Origin: Acidobacteriota bacterium
GTDB taxonomy: Bacteria; Acidobacteriota; G020349885
Length of the DNA stretch: 64,000 nt
Assembly (NCBI GenBank): GCA_020349885.1
Contig: CP070701.1
Location: 277,169-341,168, forward strand
Reading direction: 5' to 3'
Shown here: positions 45,503-54,243 of the stretch, in pieces
Layout: each line of letters opens with the position of its first letter
Numbering within the stretch: the first letter of the stretch is position 1
Position numbers and translations under genes: made by a program
The notes under the pieces: generated by a model
The model's input: the letters and a program-made list of their open reading frames with translations, nothing else
Told to the model about the DNA's origin: nothing
Database searches by the model: none

Positions 45503-46845
45503 TGCACGAAAAAATAACCCTGCTGATTGTCGAAGACGACGAGAGCCTCAGCGCCTCCCTGGAAAAGTCGTTCCGCAAGCACGCGTACGACGTGCTTTGC
45601 GCGGCGGAGGTATCCGAGGCCAAGCGAATCCTGCACGCGCAGAAGGTCGATCTGGTTCTCCTCGACGTTCAGCTGCCGGACGCCTCCGGCCTCGAGGTGC
45701 TCCATTCGGCCCTCGAGATCGACCGCGAGATCCTGGTCATCATGATGACGGCGTTTCCCGAGATAAAGACGGCCGTCCGCACCCTGAAGGAGGGGGCCCA
45801 CGATTTCATCGTAAAGCCCTTCGAGCTCGAAGGGCTGCACCTGACGGTCGAAAAAGCGCTCGAGACCCGCGGCCTCCGCCAGGAGGTGCGGAGGCTGGAG
45901 CACGAAAAGCGCAGGCGGGGCGGCGTCGGAGAAATTCTGGGGGAAAGCCCCTGCATCGTGTCCCTGAGGAGCCAGATACAAAAAGTGAGCGAGGCGGACA
46001 CGCCGGTACTTGTGGTCGGCGAGACGGGGACGGGCAAGGAGCTGGTGGCCGACTCCGTCCACCGGTCGTCCTCGAGGGCCGGCGATCCCATGGTGAAGGC
46101 GAACTGCAGCGCTTTTTCGGAGAATCTTCTTGAAAGCGAAATCTTCGGCCACGAAAAAGGCGCCTTCACCGACGCGAAGGAGGCGCGGCCGGGGCTTTTC
46201 GAGATGGCCGACGGCGGCACCCTTTTCCTCGACGAAATTTCGGAGATGAAGCCTGGGCTCCAGGCGAAGTTTCTTCGCGTCATCGAAGGGCATCCGTTCC
46301 GCAGGGTGGGAGGGCAGCGCGAGGTGCGGGCGAACGTCCGCATCGTGGCCACGACCAACCGCGACCTTCCGGCCCTCGTCCGCTCCGGGGACTTTCGGGA
46401 AGACCTCTACTTTCGATTGAAAGTCTTTCAGATCGACGTCCCCCCCCTGAGAAGCCGCGGGAAGGACATCATAGTTCTCGCAAGATTCTACCTGAACCAA
46501 TTGGCCGTCGACCTGCGGAAGGGGAACCTGTCGCTTACCCCCGCGGCCGAGGAGGTTCTCCTCGCCTACCCCTGGCCCGGCAACGTCCGGGAGCTCTGCA
46601 ACGTTGTGGAGCGCGCGGCCCTTTTGTCGGAGCAGGGCGAGGTGGACGTAAAGCACCTGCCCGCGGAGCTCCAGACCTCCGCTTTCATCAAGCGGCACGG
46701 CTTCTTTGCTCCGGGCTCCCTGGCCAGCCTCGGCGAGCTCGAACGCCAGTACATCAACCACGTCCTGGAAGCGACGGGGGGCAACATCTCCGAGGCCGCG
46801 CGCATCCTCGGCATTTCCCGAAACACCCTGAAAGCAAAGCTTTAG
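45502..46845 (+). CDS. sigma-54-dependent response regulator (NtrC family)
   Basis: The 447-residue protein has a receiver domain with phospho-acceptor D55 (DLVLLDVQLPD), an AAA+ domain with Walker A GETGTGKE near residue 173 and FLDEISEMKPGLQAKFLRVIE, and a C-terminal Fis-type helix-turn-helix (GNISEAARILGISRNTLKAKL). The sigma-54 contact loop reads GAFTDA instead of GAFTGA, a tolerated variant in some activators. It follows its kinase with overlapping codons. A consensus sigma-54 promoter lies 270 bp downstream of the gene, so the downstream operon is its probable target. Confidence 0.94.
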   Translation: MHEKITLLIVEDDESLSASLEKSFRKHAYDVLCAAEVSEAKRILHAQKVDLVLLDVQLPDASGLEVLHSALEIDREILVIMMTAFPEIKTAVRTLKEGAHDFIVKPFELEGLHLTVEKALETRGLRQEVRRLEHEKRRRGGVGEILGESPCIVSLRSQIQKVSEADTPVLVVGETGTGKELVADSVHRSSSRAGDPMVKANCSAFSENLLESEIFGHEKGAFTDAKEARPGLFEMADGGTLFLDEISEMKPGLQAKFLRVIEGHPFRRVGGQREVRANVRIVATTNRDLPALVRSGDFREDLYFRLKVFQIDVPPLRSRGKDIIVLARFYLNQLAVDLRKGNLSLTPAAEEVLLAYPWPGNVRELCNVVERAALLSEQGEVDVKHLPAELQTSAFIKRHGFFAPGSLASLGELERQYINHVLEATGGNISEAARILGISRNTLKAKL

Positions 46846-47116
46846 CCTAAGCCCGGCCATCACCGAATTCCCGGCCGATGGTTAGTAAGAGAAGCCTGTT
46901 CAAATTCTGACCATGGCGCTATAACGTCTTGTAAATAAAAGACAATTTTCCTTTAAGCAGCAAACGATCCCCCCTGGCGTCAGCGGTTGACCACCCGCCC
47001 CGGGCCGGAGCGGGCGTGACGGTGACGCGGAGAGTCGGTCCCGGATTGCGAAAAAACCCTTTATTTTCAACGAGTTGCGGGCGAAACGCATACGGGTTTC
47101 CGACCCGAAGGGAAAG
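46846..47116. other. regulatory region upstream of the sigma-54 promoter
   Basis: No ORF. It contains the dyad GTCTT-N8-AAGAC (46926-46943, with matching inner bases TA/TA), about 190 bp upstream of the -12/-24 element, where enhancer sites for NtrC-type activators usually lie. The segment between has GC-rich and AT-rich tracts but no second clear copy of the dyad. Confidence 0.4.
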
Positions 47117-47133
47117 CTGGCACGGCAATTGCT
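47117..47133 (+). promoter_or_regulatory. consensus sigma-54 (RpoN) promoter
   Basis: CTGGCACGGCAATTGCT matches YTGGCACG-N4-TTGCW fully: GG at 47119-47120 and GC at 47131-47132 with ten bases between. Transcription would begin near 47144 and enter the cytochrome/beta-propeller operon. It is 270 bp downstream of an NtrC-type regulator gene. Confidence 0.88.
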
Positions 47134-47154
47134 TTTCTTTAACGTTTTATGTTT

Positions 47155-47216
47155 GCCAACAATAATCCCCGACCGGGGCATTGTGGCTTTCCTCGTGAGA
47201 GGAGCGGGTTGGAACC
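47155..47216 (+). promoter_or_regulatory. structured 5' leader of the sigma-54 operon
   Basis: Hairpins follow the predicted transcription start: GCCA(A)CAAT ... ATTGTGGC with an inner CCCC-GACC-GGGG stem (47155-47187), CCTC-GTGA-GAGG with a GNRA loop (47191-47202), and GGTT-GG-AACC (47207-47216). They could stabilise the mRNA or regulate it; no known riboswitch class is recognised. Confidence 0.45.
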
Positions 47217-47240
47217 TCTTCTTTTCTTGAGGGAAAGCCG

Positions 47241-48014
47241 ATAAAGAGGCGCAGGCTTTGGTGGCTCGCTGTGGGCGTCGCCGTCATCGGGCTCGGAGGA
47301 ATCCTGTACTTCCAACTCCGAAGGCCGGAGCGCACCGCGGCCATTCGTGGGCAAGAAATCGCCTGGCGGCTGGGGTGTTTTGCCTGTCACGGTCCGGAGG
47401 GAACCGGGGGCATCGCCAATCCGGGCTCCCTGGAGAACATTGTGCCCGCCTGGGATATAGGAGCCGACGTTATCTACCACGAGACCGAGGATGAGATTCG
47501 AGAGTGGATTCTGTACGGAGTGTCGCAGCGCTTCCTTGCCGTCTCAGAGGAAACGGCCGGCGGCGAGGAAGAGCCGGAACCCCTCGTTCCCATGCCCGCC
47601 TACGAGGGACTCCTGTCTTCCCAAGAATTGGATGATCTGGTGGCGTACTTCCAGGCCGTGTCCTGGTATGAGCCGGAGATGCCCGAAAACGCCTACGAAG
47701 GAAAAAAGATCGCCGCGCGGACGGGCTGCTTCGGCTGTCACGGGCCGGGAGGGCATGGAGGCGTTCCGAATCCCGGAAGCTTCAAGGGCTTCATTCCGCC
47801 CTGGGACGGAAGGGATTTCGGAAAACTGGTGCGGAACGAGGAGGAGCTGCGGGAGTGGATACTTGACGGAACCATCAGCCGTCTCGAGGCCAATCCCCTG
47901 GCTCGCTATTTCCTCAAGAATCAGAAAACCCCCATGCCCGCCTACCGGGAACATCTTTCCAAAGAGGACGTGGACAAAATCGTCGCCTATATCCAATGGC
48001 TGAGAAGGGGATGA
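47241..48014 (+). CDS. membrane-anchored diheme cytochrome c
   Basis: About 257 residues form two cytochrome c domains with heme sites CFACH and CFGCH, each in a GxxIAxRxGCFxCHGPxGxGG context, and MPAY motifs that could supply the Met ligand. The N terminus reads IKRRRLWWLAVGVAVIGLGG, a good anchor, if translation starts at ATA 47241, which has GAGGG 7 nt upstream. The only standard in-frame start, GTG 47271, lacks a ribosome site and cuts the anchor. It is the first gene of the sigma-54 operon and a likely electron carrier for the following proteins. Confidence 0.8.
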   Translation: MKRRRLWWLAVGVAVIGLGGILYFQLRRPERTAAIRGQEIAWRLGCFACHGPEGTGGIANPGSLENIVPAWDIGADVIYHETEDEIREWILYGVSQRFLAVSEETAGGEEEPEPLVPMPAYEGLLSSQELDDLVAYFQAVSWYEPEMPENAYEGKKIAARTGCFGCHGPGGHGGVPNPGSFKGFIPPWDGRDFGKLVRNEEELREWILDGTISRLEANPLARYFLKNQKTPMPAYREHLSKEDVDKIVAYIQWLRRG

Positions 48015-48016
48015 AG

Positions 48017-49927
48017 ATGAAATCGTTTGCGTTAAGAACATTGCTTGGTTTCACGGTCGTTGCCTGGACCCTGCTGATCGTCATCAGCGGCAGTCCCGAT
48101 GGACAGCCTTCCAGAGACTATTTCGGCGATAACGAGCCCGTGCTGATAAGCCCCGACAGTCCCGCGCTTATCAGACGGCCCGCGGCGCCGGAGGCCACCG
48201 TGATTACGGAGGCCGAGAGCAAGCCCGTATACCGCTCTCCGATGCACGTCTGTTTCTCTCCGGACGGCCGCCGGGCCTACGTGGTGAACCAGACGTCCGA
48301 CTCCGTCAGCGTGCTGGACGCGCGGGCGCTGAAGGTGGTGGACGAGATTCCCGTGCCTCCCCAGCCGGCCCACGCCGCCCTCTCTCTGGACGGCCGCACG
48401 CTCTACGTCACGAGCCTCTACGCAAACGCCCTGGCCGTGCTGGACGTTGAGAGACGGCGCCACATGCGAAAAATCGAGACGGGTTACGGCCCCTACGGCG
48501 TGACGGTATCTGCCGACGGAAAGAAGCTCTACGTTGCCAACTCCCTGTCCGACACCCTTTCCATCATCGACGCCAAGACCGGCGAGACGGTGTTCGAAAC
48601 GCCGGTGGGAAGGAACCCGCGCTACGTGGCGGAAACGCCGGACGGCGCGCGGCTCGTGGTCACAAACGGCCTCTCGCGGGACGTGTCGCTGGTCGATCCG
48701 GCTTCCGGTCAGGTGCTGGAAACGAGGAAGCTCGGAGAGGGCGCGCTGCCGCGCCAGGTCGCCTGCTCGCGAAGCGGTAAATGGTCATTCGTCGTGCACC
48801 TGGTCTCCCGCGACCTAGCCATCCCCACGCAGTTGGAGCGGGGGTTCACGCACTCGAACGGCTTCTCCGTCCTCGATCTCGAAACTTCCGGCTTTTTCGT
48901 TACCCTTCTTCTGGACCATCTGCTTGACGGAGCGTCCAACCCGTGGGGCGCGGTGGTGTCCTCCGACGACAAGCGGCTTTACGTTTCGCTAGCGGGGGTC
49001 CACGAGGTCGCGATTGTGGACCTCAAAAAAGCGGTATCCCTGGCTAAAGAAAGCTATCCAGAGGAGGTGGCGCGCCTGGCGAGGGACGTTGAAATTCTCT
49101 TGCTGCGCAATATTGCAAGGCGCGTGGACGCCGGCGGCCTGGGGCCGAGAGGCATAGCGCTCCACGAGGAAAGAAACGAGCTGTGGGTGTGCAACTACTT
49201 CAGCGACACCGTCTCCCTCCTGGATGCCTCGACCGGCGCCGTCCGAGAGGTCGTCCGGCTCGGCCCGCCGCAGGAAATGACGCTTCGGCGAAAGGGCGAG
49301 CTATTGTTCAACGACGCGATTGTTACGTTTCAGAGGTGGGCCTCCTGCGCCAGCTGCCACCAGGAGGACGCCACGATGGACGCCTTCAACTGGGACCTCC
49401 TGAACGACGGCGCCGGAAACCCGAAGAACGTCAAATCCCTCCGCGACATCCACGACACGCCGCCGGCCATGTGGTCGGGCGTGCGTAAGGACATGGAGGT
49501 CGCGGTGGCCGCGGGCCAGCGCTTTATGGGGTTCCTTCCCGACCCGGAATACCACGAACCGCTGCTGGCCTACATCGGCTCGCTGCGGCGGATGCCGAAT
49601 CCCCATCGCGGCAAGAACACCGAGGCCGTGGAGCGCGGCGAACGGCTGTACCGGCAAGCGCGCTGCGACGTGTGCCACATGGCCCCCTCATACTCCGACA
49701 ACCGAAAGCATGACCTCGGGCTGGCGGCGGAAATCGATCTGCGCTCGCGCTTCGACACGCCCGCCCTCCGCGACTGCTACCGCACGGCGCCCTACCTGCA
49801 CGACGGACGCGCCAAGACGCTCAAGGAAATTTTTACCGACCATAACCCGAACGGGACCCACGGTCTCGTGAGAGGATTTTCTGAAGAAGACCTCGACGAC
49901 ATGGTCGCGTACTTGAGGACGCTTTAG
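48017..49927 (+). CDS. YVTN beta-propeller fused to a diheme cytochrome c peroxidase/MauG-like domain
   Basis: The 636-residue exported protein has an N-terminal signal or anchor (LLGFTVVAWTLLIVISG). A seven-bladed-type YVTN propeller follows (about 60-420; repeats such as SPDGRRAYVVNQTSDSVSVL and SADGKKLYVANSLSDTLSII), then a cytochrome c peroxidase-like domain with CASCH (about 445) and CDVCH (about 550) and the typical TPALRDCYRTAPYLHDGRAKTL-like segment. ATG 48017 has AAGGGG six bases upstream. It could oxidise or modify a substrate using electrons passed to the diheme cytochrome, but the reaction is unknown. Confidence 0.85.
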   Translation: MKSFALRTLLGFTVVAWTLLIVISGSPDGQPSRDYFGDNEPVLISPDSPALIRRPAAPEATVITEAESKPVYRSPMHVCFSPDGRRAYVVNQTSDSVSVLDARALKVVDEIPVPPQPAHAALSLDGRTLYVTSLYANALAVLDVERRRHMRKIETGYGPYGVTVSADGKKLYVANSLSDTLSIIDAKTGETVFETPVGRNPRYVAETPDGARLVVTNGLSRDVSLVDPASGQVLETRKLGEGALPRQVACSRSGKWSFVVHLVSRDLAIPTQLERGFTHSNGFSVLDLETSGFFVTLLLDHLLDGASNPWGAVVSSDDKRLYVSLAGVHEVAIVDLKKAVSLAKESYPEEVARLARDVEILLLRNIARRVDAGGLGPRGIALHEERNELWVCNYFSDTVSLLDASTGAVREVVRLGPPQEMTLRRKGELLFNDAIVTFQRWASCASCHQEDATMDAFNWDLLNDGAGNPKNVKSLRDIHDTPPAMWSGVRKDMEVAVAAGQRFMGFLPDPEYHEPLLAYIGSLRRMPNPHRGKNTEAVERGERLYRQARCDVCHMAPSYSDNRKHDLGLAAEIDLRSRFDTPALRDCYRTAPYLHDGRAKTLKEIFTDHNPNGTHGLVRGFSEEDLDDMVAYLRTL

Positions 49928-49929
49928 GC

Positions 49930-52900
49930 ATGCCGAACGAATCCTGCGAGACCGAATCGGAGCGCGCGATGCGGCGTGAGACGGACTGGCTGCGGTGGGT
50001 GTGGCTGGCCGCGCTCGCGGTTTCAACGATTTCCTTCTTCTCGGCAACCATGCTTTCCGCGAAGAAGACCCAGCCGGGCGGGCTCCGGGAGGAAATTCCC
50101 ACGCCGCTTTCCCGGTTTGGAATACTGACCAGCCGGCGCTGGGCTTACGGCCTGCCTTACGAAAGGACCAATCTTGTCCCCGTGAAGAATCCCCATCCGA
50201 GCCCGGAGCCGCAGCCGCGGCGGGATCATCCAATCGACGTGGCCGTCAGCACGGACGGCACGAAGGTCTACGTCGGCCTGCAAGGCTCAGAGCTTGAGCC
50301 GGGCAGCGAGGTGGCCGTCTACGACGTTGCGCGTGAAAAAGTCGTCGGGCGAATTCCTCTAAAGCCGGACGGGGAAGCCGGCCCCGCGGCGTCAAGCCCC
50401 TTCAAGTTGAGAATGCACCCCGGTGGCAGGTTCCTGTGGGTCAACAGCCGGTTTTCGAACTTTGCGTCCGTGATCGATACCCGGACCGACGCGGTGGTCT
50501 CGGAGGTTCCGCTCGACTTCTACTGCCAGGACGCCGCCTTCACCCGGGACGGCCGGACGTGCTACGTTACCGACCGCTACCTCGACCAGGTTTTCGTCGT
50601 CGAAGTCGACGCGGACGGCGACACGTTCCGTACCGGGGTGCGCGAGCTCGGGGGGCTGGACGACAAGGAGTTCTTCGACGGCGATTCCGGCCAGAAAAGC
50701 ATTCACACGATACTTCAGGAGAAGTGCGGCGACTGCCACGCGGAATCCGAGGGGGGCTTCTTCGCGGGGGAAGACCCGCTGCGCAGCTTTCTGTCGGCGG
50801 TCTCGCACGTTCAACCCGGGAGCGCTTCGGAAAGCCGCCTGCTTCGCGCCGTCGTCGGAACGCAGTTCGGCGGCTACGCGAACATAGAGCCGAAAAACCT
50901 GAGGCACGCCGGGGGCACTGTCGTGTTCCACAATCCGCCGGAGGACCCCGACTACCAGGCGGTTGCGGAATGGATAAACAAGGCGTCGGTGGGGCCCGGC
51001 ATCCCCGTGGGGAATCCCCGCAGCAAGCCGAGGTTTTGCACGTTGAGCACGGACGAGCGGTACCTGTTCATCGGGAACACGGGCACGCAGGACATCGCGA
51101 TCGTGGACACGCGGAGCCTTCGGGAGGTCGGGGCGATCTTCATTCAGAACTTCGTGAACGATCTCAAGGTCTACCACCATCCCCCGACGGGAGCCGACTA
51201 TCTCATCGCCTCGACGGCGGGGATCGGCTTCGGGGGGGCGAGGGAGCGCGATCCTTACGGGGGAGAAACCTGGGATCGCACCAACCCGGCCGCGCACTTT
51301 TCGGTCTGGCGGGACATCAAGACGGGCAAGGTTTTTCCCAAATCGGAGCAGACGGTCCTCGGGCCTTTCCAGGCCGTGGACGGCACTTCCGAAATCAAGT
51401 TCCGCGACCTCCAGAACGATATAGTTATCGTTAATCTCAGCAAGCTGTCGATTCCCGAAGACCCGCCGGCGGGAAAACTAGAGCATATCCTGGTCGCGAA
51501 TCGGTACGAGGCCCACAGGAAGTGGGTGCGGTACACGTCGGACACGGCCGAATCGACGTTCGGCGACTTCAAGGGCGACATTCCGCCGGATCTCATGCGC
51601 GTCGTGGGGGCGCTCCCGTTCAACATGGCGCTCGTGGGCGATCGCCTCTTCGTCACGATGCAGGGAAGCAACCAGGTGCAGGAGTGGAAGATCAACCCGG
51701 ACGCCGCGGAGCCCAGCGACTACCTCGCGCCGGTCACCGTCTACACGGTGGGGATGCAGCCCATCGGAATCGCGGCTGGCCCGGAAAACACCCCCGCGGA
51801 CGGAAAAATTTTCGTCGCCAACTTTCTCGGCGGCACGCTCTCCGTGATCGACACCGCGACGGGTGATTCCAGGGAAATGGTCGTCGACCCCTCCGTTCTG
51901 AAGCGCCCCGTTCCCGACACCAACGCGGAGCGCGGAGAGATCTTCGCGCACACCAGCGTCTTTTCCTCGGACGGCGACACGTCCTGCTTTCACTGCCACT
52001 ACCTCGACATGGGGGACAGCAGACCGTGGGGCGTCAGCCAGGTCGTCGGGCAGGAGTTCGTCTCTCCGGACGACCCGGTCGGCCACCTGGTCAACGGGGG
52101 AACGATGGGCGTGCCCCAGATGCGCGGGCTGTTCGAGGTCCAGCCGTTTTTCTACGAGGGCGTGATCTCGGCCTTCGAGCCGCGCTCCATGATCATGGAG
52201 CACAATCCCGCCGACGACTTCATGCGCCCCGTGCCGGGATACGACCTGACCTGGATTAAAGCCCATTACGAGCTCACGGGCACCGACGACGTGCAAGCCA
52301 GCATGGACTCCTCGACGACCTTCGATGCGAACAGGGAAGAGCGCCGGGACGAGATGTTTCGGGATTTATCGATGAAGTTTTTCGGGAAAGCGTTCGCCAT
52401 GCGCGACCTCGTGCGCTTCGTGGGGGAGTGGCAGATTGCCGAGCCGCACCTTCTTCCCAACCCGTACGATCCGACGAACGAATCCGTGCTGCGCGGACGG
52501 GAGGTGTTTTTCGAGCCCCAGGTCGGATGCAGCGCGTGCCACACTCCCCCCGCGTTTACGAGGAAGAACCTCGTGGGCCAGGGCGACTTCACGGACAAGG
52601 AGGGGGGTATGTATTCGTACAGGAGCAGGGAACAGGCGATGCCGCCGGTGGTCACCTTCACGGCCCGGGACGGGGCATTCACCCTTATCGGGATGAACCG
52701 CCTGGACGCGATAAACCGGTACGCGCGGGACCTCGAGCCGTGGGACACCGGACGGGCGGAGGAAGAGCAGGGAAACGTCACGATCAGCCAGCTGCGGGGC
52801 ATATGGGACCGGCCTCCCGTCTTCCTGCACAACGGGCTGGCGCGAACGCTGCGCGAAGTGGCGGCCACGCCCGGACACCTCGCCCTCCGCGAGCTCAAGT

Positions 52901-53109
52901 ACAACCCGCTCCTCGGCGGAATCCCCGAAAGGCCGGGGCGCCGGGAAGTCGGCTTCAACGAAACGATCTGGTACAAGGAGCGGTCCGAGATGGCGAAGTT
53001 GCACTTCGCCTCGAAGGCGCGGATGGGCATGGACACGCACGGCGGCACTTCGCACCTCCGGGCGCAGCAAATCGACGATCTGGTCAACTTCATGCTGACC
53101 ATCGAGTAG
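49930..53109 (+). CDS. large triheme beta-propeller protein
   Basis: The 1059-residue exported protein has a signal or anchor (WLAALAVSTISFFSATMLSA). Propeller-type repeats are interrupted by CGDCH (about residue 267) and followed by a peroxidase-like module with CFHCH (about 685) and CSACH (about 867). It ends RAQQIDDLVNFMLTIE, like cytochrome c domains. It appears to be an expanded relative of the previous gene product; the segment NGGTMGVPQMRGLFEVQPFFYEG parallels the TPALRD region. It begins 2 nt after the preceding stop. Substrate is unknown. Confidence 0.82.
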   Translation: MPNESCETESERAMRRETDWLRWVWLAALAVSTISFFSATMLSAKKTQPGGLREEIPTPLSRFGILTSRRWAYGLPYERTNLVPVKNPHPSPEPQPRRDHPIDVAVSTDGTKVYVGLQGSELEPGSEVAVYDVAREKVVGRIPLKPDGEAGPAASSPFKLRMHPGGRFLWVNSRFSNFASVIDTRTDAVVSEVPLDFYCQDAAFTRDGRTCYVTDRYLDQVFVVEVDADGDTFRTGVRELGGLDDKEFFDGDSGQKSIHTILQEKCGDCHAESEGGFFAGEDPLRSFLSAVSHVQPGSASESRLLRAVVGTQFGGYANIEPKNLRHAGGTVVFHNPPEDPDYQAVAEWINKASVGPGIPVGNPRSKPRFCTLSTDERYLFIGNTGTQDIAIVDTRSLREVGAIFIQNFVNDLKVYHHPPTGADYLIASTAGIGFGGARERDPYGGETWDRTNPAAHFSVWRDIKTGKVFPKSEQTVLGPFQAVDGTSEIKFRDLQNDIVIVNLSKLSIPEDPPAGKLEHILVANRYEAHRKWVRYTSDTAESTFGDFKGDIPPDLMRVVGALPFNMALVGDRLFVTMQGSNQVQEWKINPDAAEPSDYLAPVTVYTVGMQPIGIAAGPENTPADGKIFVANFLGGTLSVIDTATGDSREMVVDPSVLKRPVPDTNAERGEIFAHTSVFSSDGDTSCFHCHYLDMGDSRPWGVSQVVGQEFVSPDDPVGHLVNGGTMGVPQMRGLFEVQPFFYEGVISAFEPRSMIMEHNPADDFMRPVPGYDLTWIKAHYELTGTDDVQASMDSSTTFDANREERRDEMFRDLSMKFFGKAFAMRDLVRFVGEWQIAEPHLLPNPYDPTNESVLRGREVFFEPQVGCSACHTPPAFTRKNLVGQGDFTDKEGGMYSYRSREQAMPPVVTFTARDGAFTLIGMNRLDAINRYARDLEPWDTGRAEEEQGNVTISQLRGIWDRPPVFLHNGLARTLREVAATPGHLALRELKYNPLLGGIPERPGRREVGFNETIWYKERSEMAKLHFASKARMGMDTHGGTSHLRAQQIDDLVNFMLTIE

Positions 53110-53113
53110 AACC

Positions 53114-53194
53114 ATGGGCGTTGAGATTATGAGCAATGTAATTCCAGGCGCGGGGCGGACGCCCGCGCCGCTGCACACGCGGTACGCCTTATGA
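53114..53194 (+). CDS. 26-codon ORF coupled to the first SUMF1 gene (tentative)
   Basis: ATG at 53114 opens a frame reading MGVEIMSNVIPGAGRTPAPL, ending in a TGA that overlaps the SUMF1 ATG as ATGA. The SUMF1 gene has no Shine-Dalgarno of its own, so this ORF could couple its translation. A GGCGCGGG-N7-CCCGCGCC hairpin lies within it (53148-53170). Confidence 0.25.
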   Translation: MGVEIMSNVIPGAGRTPAPLHTRYAL

Positions 53195-54243
53195 CGGGTA
53201 GCTTGATTCGCTGGGTCTTAGGCATACTGCTGCTGCTCGTCGTCGCGGCGGGCGCGGCTTGGTTCTTGACGCGGGCCGGCGCGGAGCGGAAGGGGCCGGA
53301 AGGGTTTCCGCAGGAGGCCGTCCGCGAGATTATCCACGGGCGGGACGAGTCTCAAATGGTGGTGGTGCCCGCCGGGGAATTCGTGATGGGCACGTCCGAG
53401 ACTCATCCCGAGTTGCGCGAGCTACCGGAGGAAAAGCCGCTGCGTCCCCTCGAGGTGGTGCTCGCGCACGCGGCTCCCGCGTGGCGCCACGAGGACGAGC
53501 GCCCAGCGCGGACGGTCGGACTCGACGGCTTCGCCATCGACCGCTACGAGGTGACGAACGCCCGGTACCGGAAATTCCTCGAGTGGATCCAAGCCACGGG
53601 CGATCACGGGCGCTGCCATCCGGAGGAGCCTCGGGACAAAGACCATACTCCGAGGTACTGGCGCGATTATAACCCTCTCCTTGCGGATTCCGACTATGCG
53701 CGGACGACGCCGTTTCACTCGGAGACCTTCACCGCGGACGACACTCCGGTGGTCGGGATCGATTGGTTCGACGCCTTCGCCTACGCGGCCTGGGCCGGAA
53801 AGCGGCTGCCCACCGAGGCGGAATGGGAGCGCGCCGCCCGCGGGCTCGACGGCCGACGCTGGCCCTGGGGGGACGACTGGCACTGGGGATACGCCAACCT
53901 GGGCGGCGAGAAGAAGGGCATGGACATCTCCGCCAAGGGGTACGAGAAGGACGGCTTCATCTATCCCGCCCCCGTGGGAAGCTTCGAGAAAGGCGTGAGC
54001 CCCGTCGGCTGCTACGACATGGCGGGGAACGTCCTGGAGTGGTGCGCGGACTGGTACCGAAGCGATTATTACAGCACCGCGCCGGATACCGACCCTCCGG
54101 GGCCCGAGGCGGGGGCGCAACGTGCCGTCCGGGGAGGGGGCTCACAGAACTATCCGAGCTACGCGCGGTGCGCCGAGCGCTTTTTCTATGAACCGGAGTT
54201 TCGAAACTTCACGTTGGGATTTCGCTGTGCCAAAGACTTGTAA
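53191..54243 (+). CDS. SUMF1/FGE-fold protein, membrane anchored
   Basis: The 350-residue protein has one N-terminal span (WVLGILLLLVVAAGAAWFL) and a complete SUMF1 fold: MVVVPAGEFVMGT, IDRYEVTNARYRKFL, WAGKRLPTEAEWERAARG, YDMAGNVLEWCADWY and LGFRCAKDL. The catalytic Cys pair of formylglycine-generating enzyme (CxxxxC before the last RCA) is absent: the segment reads GGSQNYPSYARCAERF. So it should not make formylglycine, and no sulfatase is nearby. It may bind or modify another partner of the operon. Confidence 0.82.
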   Translation: MTGSLIRWVLGILLLLVVAAGAAWFLTRAGAERKGPEGFPQEAVREIIHGRDESQMVVVPAGEFVMGTSETHPELRELPEEKPLRPLEVVLAHAAPAWRHEDERPARTVGLDGFAIDRYEVTNARYRKFLEWIQATGDHGRCHPEEPRDKDHTPRYWRDYNPLLADSDYARTTPFHSETFTADDTPVVGIDWFDAFAYAAWAGKRLPTEAEWERAARGLDGRRWPWGDDWHWGYANLGGEKKGMDISAKGYEKDGFIYPAPVGSFEKGVSPVGCYDMAGNVLEWCADWYRSDYYSTAPDTDPPGPEAGAQRAVRGGGSQNYPSYARCAERFFYEPEFRNFTLGFRCAKDL

